64,000 bases of DNA from an uncultured Lachnospiraceae bacterium (GCA_910577675.1 CAJTOR010000007.1:6043-70042), one strand, 5' to 3'. Counted from the first letter of the stretch, positions 52,189 to 61,533 are shown. A program made the numbers and translations. The notes: generated by a model not told the origin, from the sequence alone.

Positions 52189-52782
52189 CTATAAAAATTC
52201 CTTAATGTCCGCAAGAAGCTCCTCCTCGGTGCGCCCATCAGAATTGTTGACCACATGGGTTGCCACCGCAAAAAAATCAGCCTCCTGGCACTGGCGCGCA
52301 AACAGAGCGTCAATCTTTTCATCCGAATAGCCCCTAGACCGCTTTAACCTTAAACGGCGCTCCTCCTCGGTAGCGTACACATACCAGACCTCATCGCAAA
52401 AAGCATCATACCCTCCCTCAATCAAAAGCGCAGTTTCAATAATTAGGAGCTGATAGCGGTTTTTCTCCCGCTCCTCTTCTATCTGTTGCAGGACATATTC
52501 CGTTACGGGCGGATGTGTCAGCGCATTTAATCTGGCAAGTGCCCCGCAGTCAGCAAAAACGATTTCGGCAAGTTTTGCACGATCCACCGTGCCGTCCGCG
52601 GCAAGGATTCCCGCTCCAAATTCTTCCACGACACGCCGGTAGGCAATGCCGCCGGGCAGCATCTGCTCCCTGGCGACATCATCGGTCAATATGGCATGAG
52701 ATCGGTAATTCTTCTGCAATAATTTTACAACTGTTGATTTCCCACAGCCAACCCCCCCGGTAAGCCCGATAATTTTTCCCAT
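52189..52782 (-). CDS. coaE: Dephospho-CoA kinase
   Basis: Last step of coenzyme A synthesis. The 197-residue protein has the P-loop GLTGGVGCGKST (6-17), TDDVAREQM and the ETALLIEGGYD motif. It follows polA by 26 bases, a common Firmicutes order. Confidence 0.97.
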   Translation of the reverse strand: MGKIIGLTGGVGCGKSTVVKLLQKNYRSHAILTDDVAREQMLPGGIAYRRVVEEFGAGILAADGTVDRAKLAEIVFADCGALARLNALTHPPVTEYVLQQIEEEREKNRYQLLIIETALLIEGGYDAFCDEVWYVYATEEERRLRLKRSRGYSDEKIDALFARQCQEADFFAVATHVVNNSDGRTEEELLADIKEFL

Positions 52783-52808
52783 TGCCTCCCCCTTTTTACA
52801 ATGTCACC

Positions 52809-55800
52809 TCAATGTGCCTCAAGCCAGTTTTCCCCCTGCTTCGCATCCACCTCAAGCGGCACCGAAAGCTTCGCCGCGCCCGCCATCTCCTCGATGAGGA
52901 TTTTTTTCACCTCATCCACTTCGTCCGCCGCAGTTTCCACCAAAAGTTCATCGTGGATCTGCAAAAGCAGACGCGATTTCATACCGGATTCCGTAAGCCT
53001 GCGATCCACGCGCAGCATCGCAATCTTCATAATATCCGCCGCCGTCCCCTGTATCGGCGAATTCATTGCGATGCGCTCCTGCTCGGAGCGGGTCTTGTGG
53101 TTGGAACTTGTGATATCCGGAAGCGGGCGTATCCTGCCAAACAAAGTGTGCGACTCACCGCTTTTTTTAGCTTTTGAAACCAGCCCGTCCACAAATTTCC
53201 GCACGCCCGGGTAAGTGGCAAAATATTTTTCAATATACTCTTCCGCCTCGTTGCGCGATATATTTAAACCCTGCCCAAGCCCGAAGGAGCTGATGCCGTA
53301 CACAATCCCAAAATTCACCGCTTTCGCGCGGCTTCTCTGCTCCTTTGTCACCTCCTCAAACGGGGTGTGGAACACCTGGGAAGCCGTGATGCGGTGGATA
53401 TCCTGCGCCGTGTTGTACGCGGCGATTAACTGTGCATCCCCCGACATATGTGCAAGGACGCGCAGTTCAATCTGCGAGTAGTCGGCATCAAGGAATACAA
53501 AACCATCCTCCGGGATAAAAACTTTGCGCAGCAGCCTGCCCGCCTCCATGCGGATCGGGATATTCTGCAAATTCGGGTCGGCGCTGCTGATACGCCCGGT
53601 TGCCGTGATGGTCTGATGGAAAGTGCTGTGTATCCTCCCATCCTGCGCAATATATGGCACCAGCCCATCCGCATAGGTTGATTTCAGTTTAGATAACTGC
53701 CTGTGCTCGATAAGTTTCCCGATAATTGGATGGCTGTCCATAAGGCGCTCTAACACATCCGCCGCAGTCGAATACCCGGTCTTTGTTTTCTTTCCGCCAG
53801 ATAACCCAAGCTTCTCAAATAAAATCACGCCGAGCTGTTTTGTGGAATTAATGTTAAACCGCTCCCCCGCATCGGCATAAATCTCCTCCGCAAGCACATT
53901 GATGCGTTCCCCAAGCTCTGCGGCATAGGATGAAAGTTCTTCCTTCGCGACACGGATTCCGCGCTCCTGCATGGCATACAGTGTAAAGATAAGGGGAAGT
54001 TCCAGCTCAAAATACAGTTTAGTATTATCCCTTGATGTAATCCAGGAAAACAGACCATCCGCGAGAAGGAATGCCATATTGCAGCCCGCCATCAGGTATT
54101 TTTCAACCGTTGCCTGCTGGAAAAACATTGCTTCCTCCGGCGTGACTTTCTTAAATATCTCCTTGTATGGTGCCAGGGTGATCCCGTAATATTTCGCGGC
54201 AAGGTCACTGTAGGAATACGAGCCGGCAAGAGGGTTTTTAAGATAAGCTAAAAGTGCAACATCAAGCAGTCCCCCCGAAAGGGCAATCTCCCTTATACAT
54301 TCACTATTAAGGGCTGTAAGCTGCTCCTTTAGCCCAAGCGTAACCGGGCGCACGCCGCGCTCCACCGCTTTTTTCAGATATTCGGCAAACACATCCCTAT
54401 CCGGGGCTGCAATATAGATTTTCTTAGCGTCGGCTTGCAGTGCCACACAAAGCAGCCTGTCACCATCAGAAAATGTGAAAAAAACAAGCTTGTCACCGGA
54501 AAGCAGTTCTTCCGGCAGGAGATCAACATGGATAAATTCCGAAGGCTCGGAATACGGCGGGAAAGTAATCTCCTTCTTTTCCTTTTTTTTCTTTTCTTCC
54601 CCCTTCTCCTCCTGCCCTGCTATCATAGTGCCAGGGACATCCTTACCGCCTTCTTCACTCCGTGGCGCACCGCCCGGTAACATTTCATCACCCTCCACAA
54701 CCGGCGGGTTCATTAGCTGGTCAAAATAATCCAGGAAATTTTTGGAATCCCCCGTCCCCCGCGCAAAACTGCCTCCAAACGGGGAATCATCAAATGGATT
54801 CTCACCTGCCGGGACGAAATCATCTTCCTCCTCCGGCTCCTCAAATCTGAGGGAGCGAAACTCCAGAGCGGAAAATTCCTTCATTGCGGTTTCTTTGTCA
54901 ACTGCCACACGCAGCTGCTCAAGCGTTACATCAATTGGAATATCCCTCTTGATGGTTGCAAGAGTTTTTGAAAGCAAGGCTGCGCGCTCCCCAACAAGTT
55001 CTGTGTCGCTTGTTTTAAGCAGGGGTCCGAGCGGGGATCTCTTAATGCCAAGCCGTGTTTTCCAGTCCTGTACAAGCGCTTTTTGTTCCTTTTCGTCCGC
55101 GGCTTTCAAAACCTCATAAAGATGCTCCACCGAGCCGTACTCATGAATCAGCGCCACCGCCGTTACTTCCCCGATTCCCGGAACTCCCTTAATATTATCC
55201 GAAGGATCGCCCTCAAGTCCCTTTAGCGAATTGATGGACTCGGGTTTTACACCAAATTCCTTTTCGACAAGCTCCGGCGTAAATGGGAATGTCCTGTCCG
55301 GCACACGGCATTCCCTCTGCCGCATATTATATTTTTCATATAATTCCTCAGTCTTATTCGCGGTTGGATGGATCATCCAGAGCTGTGTATTTTCCGAAAC
55401 AAGCTGCAAATAATCCCTGTCCTTAGTCATAATCCGAACCGGAATCTCTTTCTCAAACATGGTCACAAGCGTACCTGCAAAATCGTCCGCCTCATAACGC
55501 TCGTCCATAAACTGCCGGATATTCATCTTCGTAAGCAACTGCTGGCAAAGGGCAAACTGGTCACTGAGCGGCACCATTGTTTCCCCTCGGTTGCCCTTAT
55601 ATTCAGGGTAAATCTCCCTGCGGAACGTATTGCGGCTCAAATCCCAGGCAACCGCAAGATACGTCGGGTTCTGCTCTTTTAAAATCTTTAAAAGTACGCG
55701 CATAAAGCCGTATACCGCATTAGTATACACCCCTTTTGAAGTCTGCATGATGCGCGGGAAAAAGACTTCCTTCTCCTCCATAGTTTTAGCGAAAACGATT

Positions 55801-55874
55801 TCGCGGGGCAAATTCCCAAAAAACTGTGTTGTGAGCAGGCTCGAACCATCAATTACAAGCAAAAAATCTTTCAT
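52809..55874 (-). CDS. polA: DNA polymerase I with a long linker and degenerate proofreading domain
   Basis: Repair and Okazaki-processing polymerase, 1021 residues, longer than the usual ~880. The 5' nuclease domain (about 1-330) has YEADDFAGTL and GVPGIGEVTA. An acidic/Lys-rich low-complexity insert (about 340-440) follows. The exonuclease domain lacks the D-x-E metal motif, so proofreading is probably absent, as in Bacillus-type Pol I. Polymerase motifs are intact: A DYSQIELR, B AKAVNFGIVYG, C QIHDELLVE. Start at 55874 because GGAGG is 5 bases upstream; the longer reading overlaps the previous gene. Confidence 0.96.
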   Translation of the reverse strand: MKDFLLVIDGSSLLTTQFFGNLPREIVFAKTMEEKEVFFPRIMQTSKGVYTNAVYGFMRVLLKILKEQNPTYLAVAWDLSRNTFRREIYPEYKGNRGETMVPLSDQFALCQQLLTKMNIRQFMDERYEADDFAGTLVTMFEKEIPVRIMTKDRDYLQLVSENTQLWMIHPTANKTEELYEKYNMRQRECRVPDRTFPFTPELVEKEFGVKPESINSLKGLEGDPSDNIKGVPGIGEVTAVALIHEYGSVEHLYEVLKAADEKEQKALVQDWKTRLGIKRSPLGPLLKTSDTELVGERAALLSKTLATIKRDIPIDVTLEQLRVAVDKETAMKEFSALEFRSLRFEEPEEEDDFVPAGENPFDDSPFGGSFARGTGDSKNFLDYFDQLMNPPVVEGDEMLPGGAPRSEEGGKDVPGTMIAGQEEKGEEKKKKEKKEITFPPYSEPSEFIHVDLLPEELLSGDKLVFFTFSDGDRLLCVALQADAKKIYIAAPDRDVFAEYLKKAVERGVRPVTLGLKEQLTALNSECIREIALSGGLLDVALLAYLKNPLAGSYSYSDLAAKYYGITLAPYKEIFKKVTPEEAMFFQQATVEKYLMAGCNMAFLLADGLFSWITSRDNTKLYFELELPLIFTLYAMQERGIRVAKEELSSYAAELGERINVLAEEIYADAGERFNINSTKQLGVILFEKLGLSGGKKTKTGYSTAADVLERLMDSHPIIGKLIEHRQLSKLKSTYADGLVPYIAQDGRIHSTFHQTITATGRISSADPNLQNIPIRMEAGRLLRKVFIPEDGFVFLDADYSQIELRVLAHMSGDAQLIAAYNTAQDIHRITASQVFHTPFEEVTKEQRSRAKAVNFGIVYGISSFGLGQGLNISRNEAEEYIEKYFATYPGVRKFVDGLVSKAKKSGESHTLFGRIRPLPDITSSNHKTRSEQERIAMNSPIQGTAADIMKIAMLRVDRRLTESGMKSRLLLQIHDELLVETAADEVDEVKKILIEEMAGAAKLSVPLEVDAKQGENWLEAH

Positions 55875-55935
55875 CATTACCTCCATTTTTTCCTGGGATA
55901 TCCCGACCTGTATTTTTAATCCATCCCCCTGCATG

Positions 55936-56739
55936 CTATTTTTCCAAACTATTGTGTTGTCCGTCCCCCGGCGCATTCTCCCCCGGTTTTGTCTTTTTAA
56001 TCGGCTTTAATGTTATCCGCCCCTGATACATAATTTCAGGCCGTCTGCCTGTTTCCAGCCGCTTTGCATACGAACCATCAAGCAGAAGGAAACTGGTTGG
56101 AAGGGTGTAAGTTATTTCACTTTTCGGATACATGGCATACATCATCTTTACATCAGAGCGCCAGAGTTCCTCCACCTGTGCCCTGCGCAGGCGCTGGCTG
56201 AACACAAAATCGCGCGCGCCGTCGTGGTACATGGCAATGGCATTATCAACGAAATCAATTTCAGATGGAAGCCCCAGATCTCCCAGATAGAAACCTTTTG
56301 TGCGCACCGTGATCTCCTCCGGTTCCGGTTCCACCGCCGAGCGCCCCACACTTAAACTGAGTGCCAACGCCAGCATAAGCAGAATCGCAATCAGCCTGAA
56401 ACGCCCCGTGAGCGCCTTTTGCTGTGCACGGGAAATCTCCCATTCCGTCTCACTAAGAAGCTGGTTTACTGCCTCCTTGTAATCATTTGGTATATTGGAA
56501 TCATCAATCATATCTGTTGTCACATAGACAATCAAATAGAACTCCAGCTCATCATGACATTGTTTACAACTTCTTATGTGGCGGACAAACCTGGCTTTCT
56601 GCTCGAGCGGCATGGGCTTTGCCGGTTCCGTCTTCCTGTCTGGCGGCACAAATCCTCCCCGCCTCTCCTGCTGATATCTTATGTCCTCCAGATATGGCAG
56701 GATCATCTGCTGCGCCCTGCCGCACCCCTCCTTAGGCAT
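55936..56739 (-). CDS. Membrane protein with zinc-finger anti-sigma-like N-terminus
   Basis: A 267-residue protein of unknown function. A cytoplasmic part holds His54-x3-Cys58-x2-Cys61, the pattern of zinc-finger anti-sigma factors (zf-HC2-like). One transmembrane helix follows (about 114-132), then an extracellular region of about 130 residues rich in charged and aromatic residues. No sigma factor gene is adjacent, so a classic anti-sigma role is not established. It follows the 219-residue gene by 63 bases, shares its promoter and precedes polA by 61 bases. Confidence 0.6.
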   Translation of the reverse strand: MPKEGCGRAQQMILPYLEDIRYQQERRGGFVPPDRKTEPAKPMPLEQKARFVRHIRSCKQCHDELEFYLIVYVTTDMIDDSNIPNDYKEAVNQLLSETEWEISRAQQKALTGRFRLIAILLMLALALSLSVGRSAVEPEPEEITVRTKGFYLGDLGLPSEIDFVDNAIAMYHDGARDFVFSQRLRRAQVEELWRSDVKMMYAMYPKSEITYTLPTSFLLLDGSYAKRLETGRRPEIMYQGRITLKPIKKTKPGENAPGDGQHNSLEK

Positions 56740-56802
56740 CCTGCCACCCCCCTTTCATCCCGTCCGGCAAACCGGAAGACCTTAACTTTTTCCCGGCTCC
56801 TT

Positions 56803-57462
56803 CTATCCGCGGAACATTTTTAAAACCACCTCTGCGGATGGCACATAGGAGCTGAGCGGCGCACGCACTATTTTTTCCCCAGTATAAACATAGACATAGA
56901 CATCACCGGCTCCCTTCTTCCCATCCTTACTCTCCGGGCAAAACGATACGCGCGCACCATCCTCAAGCGCAAACGAAATAATGAAACCTTCACTCGGATA
57001 TATATTATAATAGTTCTGGAGCGTCAGCGATGTTTCCGGCACAAGATTCATATGGAGATCAAGACTGTTTGCCCGCGGCTGGCGCAGATATATATCACAG
57101 GCACGCTCTTTTCCATGGTAGGTCAGTATGGTCTGTTCCGGCGTTCCGTCAAACGAAAAAGATTTGATAAAATTCACTATTTCCTCATTCTCAAGTGCCC
57201 CGTCTTCCACCTTGATGCCAGTTTTTCCAAATATTTCCTTTTCAAGCATATCAATATATTTGCGCAACCCCTCCGGATGTTCGACAGAAACACTGCTTTC
57301 CTCCATCCCATACCGGTTCAATAACATAAGTTCCACATTGCAGAATTTATTCAGCACTGTTGTGACCGCAGAATATTTCAGCGCGTCCCTGAAACTGCGA
57401 AAAACCCGTTCCCGCATCTGAACTTCTTCCAGATTGTTATTTTTTGTATTTGTAGTTTCCAT
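56803..57462 (-). CDS. Conserved-looking protein of unknown function
   Basis: A soluble 219-residue protein I do not recognise. The N-terminal third is helical (FRSFRDALKYSAVTTVLNKF). The middle (about 100-150) is beta-rich with aromatic residues, and the C-terminus alternates Val/Tyr strands (DVYVYVYTGEKIV). No signal peptide or membrane segment. GGAGG lies 7 bases before the ATG, and the gene has its own promoter. With the zinc-finger membrane protein it forms a two-gene unit. Confidence 0.7.
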   Translation of the reverse strand: METTNTKNNNLEEVQMRERVFRSFRDALKYSAVTTVLNKFCNVELMLLNRYGMEESSVSVEHPEGLRKYIDMLEKEIFGKTGIKVEDGALENEEIVNFIKSFSFDGTPEQTILTYHGKERACDIYLRQPRANSLDLHMNLVPETSLTLQNYYNIYPSEGFIISFALEDGARVSFCPESKDGKKGAGDVYVYVYTGEKIVRAPLSSYVPSAEVVLKMFRG

Positions 57463-57488
57463 TTGCTACCTCCTGTTGTTTAAGTGCA

Positions 57489-57517
57489 ATTATAGCACGG
57501 GAGGCGGCTTTTGTAAA
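57489..57517 (-). promoter_or_regulatory. Promoter of the 219-residue gene
   Basis: Minus strand TTTACA (57512-57517), 17-base spacer, perfect TATAAT (57489-57494), 27 bases before the start codon. Confidence 0.82.
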
Positions 57518-57656
57518 GGTGGTGGGAAGGGCGGATTTACATACTATGCAGCTTATTGCGGTAGATTGTATTAGAAAGAAAAAGCGTTGTTGCTGCCACC
57601 TGAATCAACTTTTCAAAAGTATTGCAGGATGCCCTATTGACAAAAATACAATCACT

Positions 57657-57743
57657 ATGACTGGCATAAAATTAATTGATGCCAATATCATTCTGCGTTA
57701 TCTGCTTAATGATATTTCTCCTAAGATTCATGCCAAGAAATGA
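57657..57743 (+). pseudogene. N-terminal remnant of a PIN-domain (VapC-like) toxin gene
   Basis: 28 codons read MTGIKLIDANIILRYLLND and nine more residues before a stop. The first acidic motif of PIN nucleases (DANIILRYLLND) is clear, but the other three acidic positions and about 100 residues are missing. No ribosome site and no antitoxin gene are seen. The 140 bases before it hold no supported gene. It looks like a decayed toxin-antitoxin locus next to a tRNA gene, a typical integration spot. Confidence 0.6.
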
Positions 57744-57790
57744 TTTTTTTAACTCCATTAAGATATTAGTTTTACTAAAATTTCCACAAA

Positions 57791-57847
57791 AAAAACAGCC
57801 GCAAGCCCTTGATTTCACTGGAAAATCTCAGATTTACGGCTGTTTTT
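57791..57847 (-). terminator. Terminator after tRNA-Leu
   Basis: AAAAACAGCCG (57791-57801) and CGGCTGTTTTT (57837-57847) form an 11-base stem with a 35-base loop, ending in T5 on both strands. It lies 6 bases past the tRNA 3' end. Confidence 0.75.
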
Positions 57848-57853
57848 AGTTAC

Positions 57854-57937
57854 TGCCGCAGGCGGGACTTGAACCCGCACGAAGTTGCCCCCGGCAGATT
57901 TTGAGTCTGCTGCGTCTGCCATTCCGCCACTGCGGCA
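57854..57937 (-). tRNA. tRNA-Leu (anticodon CAA)
   Basis: 84-base class II tRNA. Acceptor arms TGCCGCA/TGCGGCA, anticodon loop CTCAAAA (anticodon CAA), a long variable arm and the T loop GTTCAAGTC are all visible. The CCA end is not encoded. An own promoter lies at 57965-57993. Confidence 0.95.
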
Positions 57938-57962
57938 TTTGTTGGTCAAATCACCAACAAAT
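57937..57962. other. Inverted repeat just before tRNA-Leu
   Basis: ATTTGTTGGT (57937-57946) and ACCAACAAAT (57953-57962) surround 6 bases. It lies between the tRNA promoter and the mature 5' end, in the leader of the precursor. Confidence 0.7.
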
Positions 57963-57964
57963 TA

Positions 57965-57993
57965 ATTCTACCACACAATCAGAAAAAATGCAA
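57965..57993 (-). promoter_or_regulatory. tRNA-Leu promoter
   Basis: Minus strand TTGCAT (57988-57993), 17-base spacer, TAGAAT (57965-57970). Confidence 0.72.
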
Positions 57994-58070
57994 GTATTTT
58001 TTTCATTTTTCCCACATATTCCACCCGCCCGTTTGCAATCCCATATTCCGGCTTAGGGCAACCGCTAAAA

Positions 58071-60380
58071 TCAGTCCAGATCAAACATTGCACGCCTTAC
58101 AAAAACAAGTGACCTGCGGTTATCTATCACACTCCCGTCCTCTTGAATCTTATACTCGTTTAAGACTTTCTCAAAAACATAGGAATCCGGATCTTCCTTA
58201 TCCGTCGCAGAATTCTTGTAGCGGTACCAGATCGTAAAGGAAAATTTAAGTTCCTCGGTACTCTGCTTCGAAAGCAATCTAAGCGGCACATCATAGTAAA
58301 AATCCTCTCCCAGTTTCACCGGGCAGAGCTCCCCGTCCCGGTTATATGCACTTGTAAAAGAAATCAAATTCTCCGGGCTTTCCGTATTTGGATTGTCATA
58401 CTCATCCTCCTGATAAAGATCAATTTTAATCAGGATACTCTCCACGGCGCGCTTTGATTGCAGCTCAATATTAAAATGAACCCTCCCATATAGCCCGTCT
58501 TCCTTTGTGACAATCTCCCCGATTAACGCGGTATCCGCATTCTGCACATCATAATCCACATTCGTATAAATCTTGCTCTTATCGGAACCGTTAATGGCAA
58601 CCTCAACCGTTGACATATTGCGGTGAAGCAGATAATACATAATCTCCTGTGGAGTCAGGGTTTTCTGGTCTGCAAATTCCAAAATGGAAAATGGTTCCCT
58701 ATGGTAGATTTCTGCCGTGCTGTCATCATAAGTCGTATCGATATAGGTGCTGCCAAATCTCTGGGACATCGGCGTATCCCCGTTATAAATAAACACGCCG
58801 TTCCTGACCGCGCTGTGCGAAGCGCCGTGCTCATCAAAAAAGAGAATATGGTTGCTGTCCTTCAAGCGCTTTACAAAAGCATCCCAGCTCTCCCCCGGCT
58901 CCCAGAAATTTCCCTCAATATCCATAAAAGTATATTTATTCCAGTAGGTAGCAAGGTCAACAACTTTCTGGTCGCTCCCGTATTTTTGAAGGAAGGGTTG
59001 ATAGCACCCGGTTGTAAGACCGTTCACTGTCATCGCCGTAACAAGCCCCGTTTCAATATAATTCTTATAAAAATATCCGCTTTCCTCCGTGTCAAAAATC
59101 TGCGTCATCAGATAGAGTTTAAAAATATTATTCACCGCGCCCGACGTGCTAAAAGTATTGTCCTTCCCGTCAGCAAATTTGCGGATTGACCCGTCAAGCG
59201 AGGTTACATAAGGGCTGCCGTAGCCAAATGCATTGTCGTACACCCCGACATCAATAACCAGCGGGGCGTACTCTAAGAAAGAGCCGGGCGGCGAAATCTT
59301 TTTCAACATTGCCACCGCAACCTCCCATGAAATATCATTTTCAGCAAATGTCCTGTTCCCTCCGGTGATCGTCCCATTCCTCACCGCGTCAAGATCAGCC
59401 TGTGAAGGGGCAAACATTTCTTCATTATAATATTTTTCCCAGAGGGATAACACATTGCCGACATGCGCCTTGCAGGAAACCACAAACCAGTCCGCAGCGT
59501 TCACCAAAGAAGGATTTGCATTCAGGGTTTTCGGTGTCACTGTCACAACCTCAATTTGATAACCCGGGATATCTGCCTCCGGCACCCCCAGACTGTTTTT
59601 CAAAAAGAAATTGCGGTTTTTATAATGGTATTCCGTAACTACATAACACACATTCATCGAATAGATTCTGTCCGTTGTACTTAAATCATAGGAAACATGA
59701 ATGCTGTTTGTCCCCGCCGCCCCATCCTTTACATAGTCAAGCGTTGTCCAGGAAGCATATCCGTACCCGTCATATGCGGTGGTCGGCGCAGTATCTTTCA
59801 GTACCCAGATATAATCCCCTCCCGCCTGCCTGCTAAACGAAAGATTTTTTTCCGCAAGACTTCCCGATTTTATCCGGTAGTCCCCCGTCCCCGGCGCTGT
59901 CTTCTCAAAATAGCCATAACACTGCGCGGTCGCATTTAAAGAAGGGTAAATATCGCGGTTCGCCTCATTGTAAAAATCAACATAAACGATTTCTTCTTCA
60001 CAATAAATCCCCGTCACCCCGCCAGACCCGACGATGCTCATCAAACCACCCGTAATATTATCATATTTCGCCTTCTCAAAATCAATCGGCTCACACCCGC
60101 CAATTAAGTAACCGATCTCCGCATATCCCTCAAAAGGCACAATCTCCAGCACGATAAAAGGATTTTCCGCGCTGCCAAGTTCCTTTGCCCTGTTCTTTTC
60201 TATATTTAAGTTTAAAGTTGGAAACGAAAAAAGCTGTATTTCCCCTTTATCCTCCTCCTCTTGCCCGCGAGCCTCCACCCCCGCGTCCTTCTTCCACCAT
60301 CTCTGTACCACCGGCATCACACTCACACAAAAAACCGTCGCGGCTAAGATTGCCACAATCAAAATCTTCCTCTCTTTCAT
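58071..60380 (-). CDS. Large membrane-anchored surface protein of the pilin cluster
   Basis: A 769-residue protein, probably exported: a signal/anchor helix (about 5-27) and a long extracellular part. Segments such as FIVLEIVPFEGYAEIGYLIGG occur early; a C-terminal beta-sandwich-like region with alternating charges (about 600-760) follows. I recall similar proteins annotated only as a domain of unknown function (DUF5057) beside pilin genes in Lachnospiraceae; this is from memory. It is the last gene of the prepilin group, about 50 bases after the PilW-like gene, so it may be a pilus-tip or surface component. Confidence 0.7.
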   Translation of the reverse strand: MKERKILIVAILAATVFCVSVMPVVQRWWKKDAGVEARGQEEEDKGEIQLFSFPTLNLNIEKNRAKELGSAENPFIVLEIVPFEGYAEIGYLIGGCEPIDFEKAKYDNITGGLMSIVGSGGVTGIYCEEEIVYVDFYNEANRDIYPSLNATAQCYGYFEKTAPGTGDYRIKSGSLAEKNLSFSRQAGGDYIWVLKDTAPTTAYDGYGYASWTTLDYVKDGAAGTNSIHVSYDLSTTDRIYSMNVCYVVTEYHYKNRNFFLKNSLGVPEADIPGYQIEVVTVTPKTLNANPSLVNAADWFVVSCKAHVGNVLSLWEKYYNEEMFAPSQADLDAVRNGTITGGNRTFAENDISWEVAVAMLKKISPPGSFLEYAPLVIDVGVYDNAFGYGSPYVTSLDGSIRKFADGKDNTFSTSGAVNNIFKLYLMTQIFDTEESGYFYKNYIETGLVTAMTVNGLTTGCYQPFLQKYGSDQKVVDLATYWNKYTFMDIEGNFWEPGESWDAFVKRLKDSNHILFFDEHGASHSAVRNGVFIYNGDTPMSQRFGSTYIDTTYDDSTAEIYHREPFSILEFADQKTLTPQEIMYYLLHRNMSTVEVAINGSDKSKIYTNVDYDVQNADTALIGEIVTKEDGLYGRVHFNIELQSKRAVESILIKIDLYQEDEYDNPNTESPENLISFTSAYNRDGELCPVKLGEDFYYDVPLRLLSKQSTEELKFSFTIWYRYKNSATDKEDPDSYVFEKVLNEYKIQEDGSVIDNRRSLVFVRRAMFDLD

Positions 60381-60431
60381 TGCCTAGCCCTCATTTCCCC
60401 GCGTCAAACGGTCAAAAAATACTTTTCCCAC

Positions 60432-60962
60432 TCAGTCTTCCTGCCCATCGGTCTGATTCTGGTTGCGCAGGCTGATACAATTTGTCGTTGTGTAAGTCCG
60501 CCCCGCATACTCGAAACCAATCGTTACTGTAACAAGCCTGTTTTCTGATTCCTGAACCTTACCCGCCTTAAAAACATCCGGGCTTACCTCGAACGATTTA
60601 CAGTAGCGCGCCAGTAGAGGCGGGTCACTCTCACCCAAACTTTCCGAAAATAAAAGCTCATTCTTTTGCGTATCCAACATAAAATGATAGGTCGTTTCCG
60701 GTGTCACTACGGTAAGTCTTGTCTTTCCATCCACTTCCCTGAACTCATAGCGTTTCGCTTCGATCAAAATATCGTTTAGCTGATTCATTGCCGCCTGCGC
60801 CTCGGTCTGGAGTTCAAGCTCAATATTTGCCACCCGGTAACTGTTCGCCGCCGTTATAATAAAGCCCGCTGCCGCCACCATCACAATACTCATAATCATA
60901 ATGGTCACAATCAGTTCTATAAGGGTAAAACCGCGCTGGTCACTTTTTTGTTTCTTCCACAT
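60432..60962 (-). CDS. Prepilin, PilW/GspJ-like
   Basis: Minor pilin-like protein of 176 residues. The class III signal RGFTLIELIV (Gly11, Phe12, Glu16 as the +5 glutamate) starts a hydrophobic helix; a prepilin peptidase would cleave after Gly11. The remainder is beta-rich with two late cysteines. GGGGAGG lies 7 bases before the ATG. It belongs to a row of pilin-like genes and would assemble in a type IV pilus or pseudopilus. Confidence 0.88.
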   Translation of the reverse strand: MWKKQKSDQRGFTLIELIVTIMIMSIVMVAAAGFIITAANSYRVANIELELQTEAQAAMNQLNDILIEAKRYEFREVDGKTRLTVVTPETTYHFMLDTQKNELLFSESLGESDPPLLARYCKSFEVSPDVFKAGKVQESENRLVTVTIGFEYAGRTYTTTNCISLRNQNQTDGQED

Positions 60963-60981
60963 AAAATTTCCTCCCCGACCT

Positions 60982-61488
60982 CTACTGCAACCGGTAGCGC
61001 CCGGTTTCCTTATAAATCCGTATCGTCCTGGTGTTGCTGCCCGAAATCACAATCCGATCAAACGTTGGTGCCTCAATATCAAAGAAAAGCGCCCCGTTTC
61101 CCTTCTGATATTTAATAGTGAAGGAGGAATCATCATCGATCTCCGATACCAGAAAATCACCCAAATAAAAGCGGATTGTCAAACTTCCATCCCCGAGTTT
61201 AACCTCGTCCTTCACAGTCCCGTCATTGATAAAAAGAGTCCCGTAATACGCATTTTCCTTCTTTTCGACCACCAGTTTCACCGCGCCCTCAACCCGGCTC
61301 ATGGAATCCCCCCTCGTCTGGTCAAGGAGCTTTACCAGCTTTTCGGTGCAGCCGTTCGCCTTCGCGCGGGCAACAGTAGAAAAAGAAATAATGGCTGCCG
61401 CCGTAAGGATGCCGATTATCAGAATCACAACAATCATTTCCACCAGCGTAAACCCGCAGTTTTTCACTTTTTTCCACTGTCCAAACAT
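60982..61488 (-). CDS. Prepilin, GspH/FimT-like
   Basis: Pilin-like protein of 168 residues with the cleavage motif CGFTLVEMIVV (Glu17 as the +5 glutamate) and a long N-terminal hydrophobic helix. The globular part is beta-rich and ends in a basic Tyr-Arg-Leu-Gln tail. It precedes the PilW-like gene by 19 bases. Confidence 0.88.
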   Translation of the reverse strand: MFGQWKKVKNCGFTLVEMIVVILIIGILTAAAIISFSTVARAKANGCTEKLVKLLDQTRGDSMSRVEGAVKLVVEKKENAYYGTLFINDGTVKDEVKLGDGSLTIRFYLGDFLVSEIDDDSSFTIKYQKGNGALFFDIEAPTFDRIVISGSNTRTIRIYKETGRYRLQ

Positions 61489-61533
61489 CGCTCCACCGCC
61501 ACTCTTCCATTTTTTTACATTTCAGACCACCAA

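Noticed and set aside
55875..55976. N-terminal extension of polA
   Set aside because: It overlaps the preceding gene and lacks a ribosome site, while GGAGG precedes the internal ATG that begins the conserved 5' nuclease.
57519..57656. Upstream part of the PIN-containing frame as a separate gene
   Set aside because: Low-complexity Cys/Lys/Arg-rich translation without start signals; only the part from 57657 resembles a known domain.
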